Shown here piece by piece: positions 38,777-47,382 of a stretch of 64,000 nucleotides of DNA; position 1 is the stretch's first letter, and each line of letters starts with the position of its first letter. Made by a program: the position numbers and the translations under genes. The stretch covers positions 253,420-317,419 of the forward strand of contig NZ_BPLU01000067.1 of NCBI RefSeq assembly GCF_019656315.1. Reading direction: 5' to 3'. Source of the DNA: Flavobacterium sp. UMI-01. GTDB lineage: Bacteria > Bacteroidota > Bacteroidia > Flavobacteriales > Flavobacteriaceae. The notes beneath the pieces are model-generated. The model was not told where the DNA came from, made no database searches, and worked only from the letters and a program-made list of their open reading frames with translations.

Positions 38777-41031
38777 TATTCCTGAATGTTTTTAGTGATT
38801 CCCCAGTATTTATTAGGTGTTTTCCCCATAACCAAATGGAGTGTTCCTCCTTTTAAAAGGGTTTGATGTGAAAGTGTGGTTTGATTAAACGAAGCGTCAT
38901 TGAGCTTAGCCGATTGAATGTATATATTCTCGGTCGAAACATTTTCAGCTTTGATGGTAAAGGTTTTGCCATTAGGCAAGGTAATCGTGGATTTTTCAAA
39001 AATAGGACTTCCTATTTCGTAATTCGTAGAAGCTGGATTCAAAGGATACAATCCTATTGAACTCAACACATACCAAGCACTCATTTGCCCACAATCTTCA
39101 TTTCCACTAAGTCCATTGGGCGTAGTATTGTATTGTGTCTTTAAAATTTGACTCACCCAGTACTGCGTTCTCCAAGGTTTTCCAGCGTGATTAAATAAAT
39201 ACGCAATATGATGGCTTGGCTCGTTTCCGTGGGCATATTGCCCTATTAAACCTGAAATATCCGCTGAAACATTGGTCCCTGTAATTTCCGAACTTTGTGT
39301 AAAAAGTTGTTCTAATTTATCCGTGAATTTGGTTTTACCACCGTGCATTTTTATAAATTCAGCTACATCATGAGGCACAAACCAACTGTGTTGCCACGCG
39401 TTACCCTCTGTATAATCGGTATGTTCTCGGTGGTTTGAATATTTAGGGTCAAAAGGTTCATGCCATCTCACTCCATCCTGATGTTTTCCTCGCATAAAGC
39501 CTGTTTTTTCATCAAATAAAAATTGATACGCTTTTGAACGTTTTAAAAACAATTCGTAATCCTTGTCCTTTCCTAAGGCTTTTGCCATTTGAGCCACACA
39601 CCAATCATTGTAAGCATATTCCAGTGTAATAGTCACAGATTCATCTAATAAATTGTACGGAATAAAACCGTATTGTTTGTAATAAAGTAACCCCCGCTCG
39701 TCTTGCATCATGGTTTGTTTCATTGCAGCGTAAGCGTATTCTGGATCAAATCCTTTAATCCCTTTCAAATAGGCTTCAACAATGACTGGAATAGAATGGT
39801 AACCTGTCATGGTATTGGTTTCGTTACCATAAAGCGTCCATACAGGCAGGATTTTTTTGGTTTCATAATAGCTCAACATCGACTTTATGATATCTGAGAC
39901 TTTATTAGGAGCAATAATAGTAAGCAGCGGGTGCTCCGCTCTAAAAGTATCCCAAAGTGATAAGGTAGAAAAGGCCGTATACTCTTTAGCCGTTTCAATT
40001 TTGTCATTTTCTTTTCTAAATTGTCCGTTTTTATCGCTAAAGGTTACTGGCGCTAATTGAGCGTGATACAAGGCGGTATAAAAAATCGTTTTCAAGGAAT
40101 CAACAGGCGTTTCCACTTTGATAGTTGAGAGGGCTTTGTTCCATTTAATGGCTGATTTTCGCTTTGCGGCTTCAAAATCAAAGTCACCTGAATCTAAATT
40201 TTCCTTCGCATTTTCAACACTTACCGAAGACAATGCGACTTTTATTATCAATTCATGCCCTTTGTTTTCATTAAAAAACAATTGGACGGCCGACTTTACT
40301 GACTGACTATCAACAGCCTTAACTTTTTTATTATCAGCAACCAAAACGTAATTCATAATTGGTTTAGAAAATTTAGCCACAAAAAACACTTTTTGATTTT
40401 TGGCCCAGCCCGTACTAAAACGATACCCACTAATAGTCACATCATCTTCCACTTGAATAGCGGTATTTGTGGCTTTGTCCCAGTTAATTCCAAAACCTAA
40501 ATCTACAATTACCGACTGCGGTTCCCTTTTTTCATAGGTGTACTTGTGATAAGCAGTTCTTAAAGATGTTGTCAACTCAACATTTACTTTTGGGTCATTA
40601 AGAAATACTTGGTAGTAACCCGGTGTTGCTTTTTCATTAGAATGCTTATAACTGGACTTATATCCTACAGCATCTCTGGACTTAGGAGAGGAGGTTAAAT
40701 CTACAGCTTTATTGGTGGGCATAAAGAGAATATCAGCTAAATCACCAATACCTGTACCGCTTAAACTCAAATGACTAAAGCCTACAGCGACTGAATCCGA
40801 ATAATGATATCCAGAACACCAATCCCAACTACTTATTCCATTTACAGGACTTACTTGTAACATTCCAAAGGGCACAGTGGCACCAGGATATGTATGGCCA
40901 TGACCACCAGTTCCTATAAATGGATTTACATAATTTGTATAATTATGCTCATTAATTTGATTTTTTCTGATACTTTTGTTGCAAGCCACTGCGAAAAAAA
41001 CAAATAAAAAAAGTATTTTTATTTTCTTCAT
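38776..41031 (-). CDS. GH92 alpha-mannosidase lipoprotein
   Basis: The first gene of the minus-strand cluster, a 751-residue GH92 enzyme. The lipobox (FAVAC, Cys17) predicts a lipoprotein. Canonical motifs are all present: YVNPFIGTGGHGHTYPGA, VPFGMLQVSPVNG, LSGTGIGDLADILFMPT, EGNAWQHSWFVPHD and GNEDCGQMSAWYVLSSIGLYP. These match the classical calcium-dependent exo-alpha-mannosidases active on high-mannose N-glycans. It is probably transcribed from a promoter in the divergent region 41032-41154, opposite to the histidine kinase gene. The stop overlaps the start of the symporter gene by one base. Confidence 0.94.
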   Translation of the reverse strand: MKKIKILFLFVFFAVACNKSIRKNQINEHNYTNYVNPFIGTGGHGHTYPGATVPFGMLQVSPVNGISSWDWCSGYHYSDSVAVGFSHLSLSGTGIGDLADILFMPTNKAVDLTSSPKSRDAVGYKSSYKHSNEKATPGYYQVFLNDPKVNVELTTSLRTAYHKYTYEKREPQSVIVDLGFGINWDKATNTAIQVEDDVTISGYRFSTGWAKNQKVFFVAKFSKPIMNYVLVADNKKVKAVDSQSVKSAVQLFFNENKGHELIIKVALSSVSVENAKENLDSGDFDFEAAKRKSAIKWNKALSTIKVETPVDSLKTIFYTALYHAQLAPVTFSDKNGQFRKENDKIETAKEYTAFSTLSLWDTFRAEHPLLTIIAPNKVSDIIKSMLSYYETKKILPVWTLYGNETNTMTGYHSIPVIVEAYLKGIKGFDPEYAYAAMKQTMMQDERGLLYYKQYGFIPYNLLDESVTITLEYAYNDWCVAQMAKALGKDKDYELFLKRSKAYQFLFDEKTGFMRGKHQDGVRWHEPFDPKYSNHREHTDYTEGNAWQHSWFVPHDVAEFIKMHGGKTKFTDKLEQLFTQSSEITGTNVSADISGLIGQYAHGNEPSHHIAYLFNHAGKPWRTQYWVSQILKTQYNTTPNGLSGNEDCGQMSAWYVLSSIGLYPLNPASTNYEIGSPIFEKSTITLPNGKTFTIKAENVSTENIYIQSAKLNDASFNQTTLSHQTLLKGGTLHLVMGKTPNKYWGITKNIQE

Positions 41032-41083
41032 ATTACACTCTTAGAACTTTTGTTTTATAAAATTTCATAAATTTAATCATTAT

Positions 41084-41113
41084 CAAAAGTAATTTAGACG
41101 GATAACATCTAAA
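41084..41113 (-). promoter_or_regulatory. Candidate Bacteroidota promoter for the minus-strand glycan cluster
   Basis: Read on the minus strand, TACTTTTG at 41091-41084 matches the -7 consensus TAnnTTTG exactly. About 18-19 bp upstream is TTTA (41113-41110), close to the -33 consensus TTTG. Transcription would begin near 41078, giving a leader of roughly 45 nt before the GH92 start at 41031. Spacing is right but the -33 element is imperfect. Confidence 0.5.
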
Positions 41114-41154
41114 CACAGTTAAACATCAAAAAAACAAACCCTATCCTTAACAAA

Positions 41155-42213
41155 ATGAAATTTAATAGCAGTCAGGTCTCTTCTATATCTATCGTTCATC
41201 ACGTCATCTTTTGGTCGGTTTATTTTTTATTTAATGTTTTTAAATGGGGAAGTTATTTTGATGATTATCTTTACTCTTTTAAGACCAATTTGTTTGGGTT
41301 TCCCATTCACATGATTCTTTGTTATTTCAATATTTACTTTTTGATGCCTCAATATGTATTCAAAAAAAGGTATTTATCTTTTGTATTATTAATATTGTCT
41401 TCGATATTTTTGATGGTGGTCTTAAAATTTAATCTCACCTATTATTTAGTTAGTAATAATGTATGGCCCGAAGGTCCAGTTCCTACACATAAATTAACGC
41501 TCAATTACACTATTGATATGATGATAGGAGAACTTTATGTAGTAACCTTTGTTACTGCTATCAAAATAACGTTAGATTTTTTAAAAGAACATAAAAGAGT
41601 GGCTGATTTAGAAAAAGTACAACTGGAAACAGAACTTTTGTTTTTAAAAACACAAATTTCGCCTCATTTCTTTTTCAACACACTGAACAACATCTATTCA
41701 TTAGCTGTAGAAAACTCAAAAAAAACTCCTAAAATCATTTTAAAATTATCCGAATTAATGCGCTACCTTCTTTATGATACAGGTAGCAAAAAGCAAACTT
41801 TAGAAAATGAAATTCTTTGTATTCAAAACTATATTGACTTAGAAAGAATTCGCCATAATGATGAATTAGAAGTGGATATGTCTATTTCAGGCGACATACA
41901 AGATAAGAAAATCGCTCCTATTTTATTATTGTCATTTATTGAAAATGCCTTTAAACACGGGGCTCAAAAAAATATTGGTAAAGTTAAAATTGATATCAGT
42001 TTAATTATTAAAAAAGATTTTCTTTACTTTAGGACCTCAAATCCGATGCCCTTAAAAACGCAACATACCGAACGTTTTAATCAATCTAGTGGGATTGGAT
42101 TAGAAAATGTGAAGAAGCGACTTGCTCTAGGTTACAATAAAAATGACTACAAACTAAAAATAAAAAGCGACGAGAACAAGTTTGTAGTAAAACTTAAAAT
42201 TAAAGTAGCCTAA
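41155..42213 (+). CDS. LytS-type sensor histidine kinase
   Basis: A 352-residue membrane sensor kinase. Four hydrophobic segments lie in the first 145 residues (about 12-30, 42-65, 72-92 and 118-140) with no large periplasmic domain. A short coiled segment follows, then the His_kinase domain with phospho-acceptor His171 in QISPHFFFNTLNNI. The ATPase part has SFIENAFKHG (N box) and SSGIGLENVKKRL (G box). It is divergent from the glycan cluster and 69 bp upstream of its LytTR response regulator gene, so the two form a pair. With no large extracytoplasmic domain, it may sense membrane or cytoplasmic cues rather than a glycan directly. Confidence 0.92.
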   Translation: MKFNSSQVSSISIVHHVIFWSVYFLFNVFKWGSYFDDYLYSFKTNLFGFPIHMILCYFNIYFLMPQYVFKKRYLSFVLLILSSIFLMVVLKFNLTYYLVSNNVWPEGPVPTHKLTLNYTIDMMIGELYVVTFVTAIKITLDFLKEHKRVADLEKVQLETELLFLKTQISPHFFFNTLNNIYSLAVENSKKTPKIILKLSELMRYLLYDTGSKKQTLENEILCIQNYIDLERIRHNDELEVDMSISGDIQDKKIAPILLLSFIENAFKHGAQKNIGKVKIDISLIIKKDFLYFRTSNPMPLKTQHTERFNQSSGIGLENVKKRLALGYNKNDYKLKIKSDENKFVVKLKIKVA

Positions 42214-42282
42214 TTATACTAATCGAGACTTTATTCTATTTTTTCTCAAAAATAGTTTCACCATAAAAAGAAAATAAAAGTG

Positions 42283-42993
42283 ATGAAAATAAAATGTTTA
42301 ATTATTGATGATGAACCGCTAGCGATTAATGTTATTAAAAATTACCTGGAACAAATTGAGGATTATGAGGTTATCAATACGTTTAGTAATGCCATTGAGG
42401 CTTTGAACTTTTTGAAAACCAATCTCATCGATGTGATTTTTCTTGATATTAACATGCCTGTACTTGATGGTATCAACTTTATTAAAAGTGTAGAAAATCC
42501 GCCCCTAGTTATCATCACAACAGCATACGAAGAATTTGCACTCGAAACTTATGAGTTAGATGTCTTAGATTACCTAGTGAAGCCAATCGAATTTCCTCGA
42601 TTTATGAAAGCGCTGAACAAAATCAACCGAAGATTAGAAAACAATAAAAGTTTTCAAGACAACTCCAAAGACCATCCTTATATCTTTGTAAAAATTGATA
42701 AAAAGAAAATGAAAAAAATCTTTTTAGATGAAATTCTCGTTATTGAATCACTAAAAGATTATTTAAAAATAAGTACCACCTCAGGCAAATTCATCATCCA
42801 CAGTACGCTATCCGATTTTACTGATTTACTACCCGCTCGAGATTTTATACGCATCCATCGTTCTTATACCGTTGCAATTGACAAAATTGACGCAGTAGAA
42901 GGTAATAGCATCGAAATTGAAGGCATCAGATATGTCATCGGAAGATCTTATATAGACGAAGTCAAACAACGCATCTTAAATTCCTCATTATAA
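42283..42993 (+). CDS. LytTR-family response regulator
   Basis: A 236-residue response regulator. The ATG at 42283 is preferred over the in-frame GTG just before it. The receiver domain (1-120) has the acidic pair D9-D10, the phospho-acceptor D55 in FLDINMP, and the Lys of the LVKP motif. The LytTR DNA-binding domain (about 135-235) includes IFVKIDKKK, ESLKDYLKI, FIRIHRSYTV and a final GRSY segment. LytTR proteins bind paired direct repeats near promoters and usually activate transcription. It is followed by a terminator at 43033-43061. It is the only regulator lying between the CAZyme cluster and susCD, and may control both. Confidence 0.93.
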   Translation: MKIKCLIIDDEPLAINVIKNYLEQIEDYEVINTFSNAIEALNFLKTNLIDVIFLDINMPVLDGINFIKSVENPPLVIITTAYEEFALETYELDVLDYLVKPIEFPRFMKALNKINRRLENNKSFQDNSKDHPYIFVKIDKKKMKKIFLDEILVIESLKDYLKISTTSGKFIIHSTLSDFTDLLPARDFIRIHRSYTVAIDKIDAVEGNSIEIEGIRYVIGRSYIDEVKQRILNSSL

Positions 42994-43032
42994 TAATGTG
43001 CATTCCCTTTACGCTATAACTCTAAGAAATGG

Positions 43033-43061
43033 GCTTCGATTAAGTATCGGAGCTTTTTTTT
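43033..43061 (+). terminator. Rho-independent terminator after the LytTR gene
   Basis: An 8-bp stem, GCTTCGAT at 43033-43040 pairing with ATCGGAGC at 43046-43053 (one G-T wobble), has a 5-nt loop and is followed by eight T residues. It lies 40 bp after the response regulator stop and would end the kinase-regulator transcript. Confidence 0.8.
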
Positions 43062-43371
43062 AGTACTAAAAACCCCCTCTTCATTACCATTACCCAAACA
43101 GCTCTCAAAAACATTTCATTTAATGGGATACAATTTGTAGCAAACGAAAAAATTCAGTCTTCCTTCACCCCACAAGCATTCCAAAAAACTATCCCCACCA
43201 ACTTGAAGTTGATAGGTTTAGTTAGTAGCCTGAAAGGTTGGGATATCATTCCGCCCCAGATTCGTAAATTTTTATAATCATTAAACCGTTGGGGGTAATT
43301 AGGTTTTGATGATGTTTCCTCGTCGGTTCGAATAAATTTTCAGAAAATGCGAATAGCTTTTTCATAAAATT

Positions 43372-43416
43372 TGTATCGAGAACAAGAAAATAGCAGCAAA
43401 AACGGTTCTCGATACA
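43372..43416. repeat. Perfect 12-bp inverted repeat, possible dispersed element or hairpin
   Basis: TGTATCGAGAAC at 43372-43383 is the exact reverse complement of GTTCTCGATACA at 43405-43416, with a 21-nt loop. No T-run follows, so it is not a classical terminator. A smaller CACA/TGTG hairpin lies directly after it. It could be part of a dispersed intergenic element or a regulator site; copy number elsewhere is unknown. Confidence 0.6.
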
Positions 43417-44084
43417 CATCACTTCGTGTGCGTTTATTCCCTTTCTCTCCACAAAAAACACTTGAACTGACTTTTTTAATAATTATACCTAACGGGTAAT
43501 CATTACTCTTTTAGATTATACGAATCTATGGTGTAATATTTAAAAGAAAAAGCCAGAAACGCTGAAAGTACCAAGTTAGAACTCTACTTAAGATTTATAA
43601 AAAAAATTTCAAATTGCAACTACTCCTTCCATATCATTAACAAATTAGGAACAAATTGAAAAATAAGCCGATAATTATGCATTTTTTCAGGAGCTAAATT
43701 ATCGCATTACAACACTGTATTTATTTCTTTATCGAAGAGGAGTAGTTATTTGTCGAAAATATAGAATTTAATCTACACAAAATTTTTAAGTTTATTTTAT
43801 ATTTAAAAAAGAGCTTAAAATGGCGTTAAATTTTAGCTAAGAAAAAGGTAAATTTTTCCCACTTCTCAAAGCAAAACACAGCCCAAAAAGCTATTAACGA
43901 ATTATTTACAAGCCACCAATACCGTTTAAGATTATTTTCTACGAATTGAAAACACTTTTTTGACCTAATACGATTCTAAATATTAACTTAAAAAATCGAG
44001 TACAATGCCTTAAAAACTAAAACTAAAATACCACTTTATTAAAGTTTACATCTTTTACTAAACAACCTAACACCAATAACATTT

Positions 44085-47000
44085 ATGGAAATTAAACTAA
44101 ACAAAATTTTAATTTGTCCCAGCAAAAAACTTTTAATTGCTTCGTTAAATTCTTTTGTTTTATTATGCTTCACTAGTGCCTTTAGCTCGCCTATAGTTCT
44201 AGAAGAATCTAAAATAAATACAATTGACAGAATGGACCAACAACTCCAAATAACGGGTACCGTTAAAGACATAAACGGGCAACCTATACCTGGAGTAAAT
44301 GTACTTGAAAAAGGTACTTCTAAAGGAGTGCAAACAGACTTTGATGGTAATTTTACGTTAAATGTTTCAAATCCAAAAGCTACATTGGTTTTATCCTTTC
44401 TTGGTTTTGTAACTAAAGAAGTCCCTTTAAACAATCAAACTAATTTTAAAATTACTTTACTTGAGGATGTTTCTAAACTTGAGGAAGTAGTTGTAGTAGG
44501 GTATGGAACACAGAAAAAAGTAAACCTTACAGCATCGGTTACACAAATTGGCTCTGAAGTTTTTGAAAACAGGCCAGTTTCCAATGCAGCGCAAGCTTTA
44601 CAAGGAGCTGTCGGAAACCTTCAAATAACAAACTCCAGTTTTGGCGGTGAGCCAGGTGCTTCTTCCAATATTAATATCAGGGGTTTTGTTACCAGTAGTG
44701 GTATTGGAGTCATTGGAGAATCAGGACCATTAGTACTTATTGATGGTATTGAAATGGAAATTAACAACATAGACCCTGAAGATATTGCCACGGTTTCTGT
44801 CCTTAAAGATGCGGCAGCAGCCTCTATTTATGGTGCCAGAGCGGCGGGTGGAGCAATACTCATTACGACAAAAAGTGGTAAAAACATGAAAGGTGGTATG
44901 AAAATATCTTACTCCAGTAATTATTCCATCTCACAACCTACTCTATGGCCAGATCAGGTGGATGCTTATACCTTTGCACTTGTAATGAATGATGCTGCAA
45001 AAAATATTGGAAGTACTCCATATTATGATGCGCAACAATTAGGATGGATTCAACAAAATATGGCTATTCCAGGAAGTGCTCCTACCTTAGTACCTACAGC
45101 GACCAACGACAACTGGGACCAATCTAGTTTTGGTATCGATGCTACAGGAGCTACAAATTGGAAAGATTTCCTTTTTAAAGACTGGGCTGAAAGAAAAAAA
45201 CACAACTTAAATATTACTGGTGGAGACGAAAAGTTAAATTACTATGTATCAGCAGGAATCTATGACGAAGGTGGCTTGTTGAGAGTAGGTGGTGAGTCTT
45301 TTCAAAGATACAATCTCGATGCAAAAATAGCAGCTAAACCCAACAAATGGTTAAGTTTTGAACTTTTAACTAAAATGTTAAAAAGCAAAGACGAATTTCC
45401 TTGGGATTATAGTCAAGGAACTGTTAATGGTAGAGGACGTGTATTTGATTTGCTTTCAAAGCTAAAACCTACTTTACCAACAGTTGACCCTCTATATGGA
45501 GAACCACTTGTTCAAGCGGTCTATCCATTGTGGTCAACTCAAAGGGAAAAAAACGAAGACAACCAAGTGATATTATTACCTAGAATTACCATTGAACCCA
45601 TTCAAGATTGGTTAATTAATTTGCAATACAATTACAAGAGAAATAACAATAGGCAAATTTTTACTGCTTTACAGTATCAATACAAACAACCTAATGGTAC
45701 CGTTGTTTCTGTACCAGAGAAAGAATCAACTCAAGTACGTCCTACTTTATTTACGAATGAGTATTTTTCTCCTAACTTATTTACCAGCTATACCAAATCA
45801 TTAGGAAACCATAATTTTAAAATCTTAGCGGGATATCAAAGTGAAAAATATGAAGTATATAATTTATCGGGTTCAGCCTTATATTTATTGTCTGATAATG
45901 TTCCCTCCATTTCAACCGCAGTGGGTCAAAAATTAATCACTGATGCTATTTCTCATTGGAGTACTGAAAGTGTATTCTCTAGGTTGAATTATAATTACAA
46001 TGAAAAATATTTCTTTGGATTTACCTATCGCGAAGATGGTTCTTCTCGTTTTGAAGAAGGTCAAAAACGTTCTGGATATCCTTCTTTTGAAGCCGGATAT
46101 AATGTGGCCAAAGAAAATTTTTGGCCTCTTAAAGACTATGTAAATATGTTTAAGCTTCGTGCTACTTACGGTACTTTAGGAAACCAAAATGTGGATAACT
46201 ACTTGTCAATTCTTCGTATTCCTATTTCTAACGGAACTTATTTGTTTAATGGTCAATGGGATTTTTTCGCAAATACACCTGATTTCACCAGTAACAACCT
46301 TACTTGGGAAACTGTAAAAACAACCGATGTTGGTATCGATGTTGGGGCATTTAAAAACAAATTAAACATGTCATTTGATTGGTACCGTACCGATATTGAA
46401 GGAATGGCGGCTAGAGGCGCTTCTCTACCTGGCGTTTTAGGAACCGAAGCACCATTGACTAATATTGGTGTTTCACGCGTACAAGGATGGGAAGCCGAAG
46501 TAAGCTGGAGACAAAACTTAGGTAATTTTGGATACCATGTTAAAGCCGTACTTTCAGACTATAAAAGATCTATTGTGGAGTACCCAAACCCAACCAATTT
46601 ATTATCAAACTACTTTGCAGGCCAAGATTTAGGAGATATTTGGGGATTAAAATGGGAAGGATGGTTTCAATCCGCAGAGGAAGTTACACAACGTAATCAA
46701 GTTGTCAACCAATCATTTGTAAATGCTACTTGGACACCAGGAGACACTAAATATGTGGATTTAAACGGTGATGGTTTTATTAATAACGGGACCAATACTT
46801 TGGGCAATTCAGGTGATTTTTCAGTTATTGGAAATACAACACCTCGATACCAATACTCACTTACTTTAGGATGCAATTGGAAAGGATTTGATTTAAATAT
46901 GTTCTTTCAAGGTGTAGGAAAAAGAGATGTATTAGTTTCTAATCACCAACGCTTTAGAGGGCCTGCTCAAGGTCCGTTACACGCCAATGTATTAACTGGA

Positions 47001-47363
47001 CATCTGGATTATTGGAGAGATGACAGCAGTCCTTTAGGAGCAAATCCAGATGCTTATTTTCCAAAACCCTACGCTGCCAATCCAGGTGACAACAACAGAA
47101 ACTATCGTTTTAATGTAGATCGTTACATTCAAAATGGCGCCTATACAAGACTAAAAAGTGTCCAAATAGGTTATACTTTACCTAAAGAAGTAACCTCTAA
47201 ATGTAAAATAGATAAAATACGATTTTTTATGACTGGAGAAAATCTATTTACGGTATCTAAACTGATGTTCTATGATCCAGAAACTACTCCAGGAAATTTT
47301 GGAAGCGCCTATTCCTATCCGTTAGCTAAAATAATATCAACTGGAATAAACATTTCATTCTAA
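44085..47363 (+). CDS. SusC-like TonB-dependent outer-membrane transporter
   Basis: A 1092-residue SusC/RagA family protein that imports oligosaccharides across the outer membrane with its SusD partner. An N-terminal signal region of about 45 residues precedes a carboxypeptidase-regulatory-like domain (about 53-135; ITGTVKDINGQPIPGVNVLEKG). The plug (about 140-265) includes EVVVVGYGTQKK and DAAAASIYGARAAGGAILITTK. The beta-barrel ends with the aromatic terminus GINISF. Length is typical of the family. susD follows after 19 bp. The pair lies between the regulators and the GlcNAc genes, so the ligand is probably an N-glycan or related oligosaccharide. It is the only SusC in the window for the whole CAZyme cluster. 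Confidence 0.95.
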   Translation: MEIKLNKILICPSKKLLIASLNSFVLLCFTSAFSSPIVLEESKINTIDRMDQQLQITGTVKDINGQPIPGVNVLEKGTSKGVQTDFDGNFTLNVSNPKATLVLSFLGFVTKEVPLNNQTNFKITLLEDVSKLEEVVVVGYGTQKKVNLTASVTQIGSEVFENRPVSNAAQALQGAVGNLQITNSSFGGEPGASSNINIRGFVTSSGIGVIGESGPLVLIDGIEMEINNIDPEDIATVSVLKDAAAASIYGARAAGGAILITTKSGKNMKGGMKISYSSNYSISQPTLWPDQVDAYTFALVMNDAAKNIGSTPYYDAQQLGWIQQNMAIPGSAPTLVPTATNDNWDQSSFGIDATGATNWKDFLFKDWAERKKHNLNITGGDEKLNYYVSAGIYDEGGLLRVGGESFQRYNLDAKIAAKPNKWLSFELLTKMLKSKDEFPWDYSQGTVNGRGRVFDLLSKLKPTLPTVDPLYGEPLVQAVYPLWSTQREKNEDNQVILLPRITIEPIQDWLINLQYNYKRNNNRQIFTALQYQYKQPNGTVVSVPEKESTQVRPTLFTNEYFSPNLFTSYTKSLGNHNFKILAGYQSEKYEVYNLSGSALYLLSDNVPSISTAVGQKLITDAISHWSTESVFSRLNYNYNEKYFFGFTYREDGSSRFEEGQKRSGYPSFEAGYNVAKENFWPLKDYVNMFKLRATYGTLGNQNVDNYLSILRIPISNGTYLFNGQWDFFANTPDFTSNNLTWETVKTTDVGIDVGAFKNKLNMSFDWYRTDIEGMAARGASLPGVLGTEAPLTNIGVSRVQGWEAEVSWRQNLGNFGYHVKAVLSDYKRSIVEYPNPTNLLSNYFAGQDLGDIWGLKWEGWFQSAEEVTQRNQVVNQSFVNATWTPGDTKYVDLNGDGFINNGTNTLGNSGDFSVIGNTTPRYQYSLTLGCNWKGFDLNMFFQGVGKRDVLVSNHQRFRGPAQGPLHANVLTGHLDYWRDDSSPLGANPDAYFPKPYAANPGDNNRNYRFNVDRYIQNGAYTRLKSVQIGYTLPKEVTSKCKIDKIRFFMTGENLFTVSKLMFYDPETTPGNFGSAYSYPLAKIISTGINISF

Positions 47364-47382
47364 ATTTAAATCATCAAGAATC

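Larger units (their letters stand above)
42994..44084. other. 1.1-kb intergenic region upstream of susC
   Basis: Apart from the terminator at 43033-43061 and the inverted repeat near 43372-43416, no supported gene is visible. A 71-codon frame on the minus strand (43246-43461) covers the repeat and has no recognisable domain; I regard it as non-coding. The last 600 bp are very AT-rich and presumably contain the susC promoter, but no exact TTTG-N19-TAnnTTTG match was found. A LytTR-box-like ACCGTTTAA lies at 43921-43929. Confidence 0.55.

Noticed and set aside
1..41031. Interpretation as a heparin/chondroitin or carrageenan locus because of the sulfatases
   Set aside because: No polysaccharide lyase, GH88 or GH16 gene is present, while PNGase F, glycosylasparaginase, GH92 and GH130 point to glycoprotein glycans.
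44039..44434. A 131-codon minus-strand frame across the start of susC
   Set aside because: Antisense to the signal peptide and N-terminal domain of SusC; no protein-like features.
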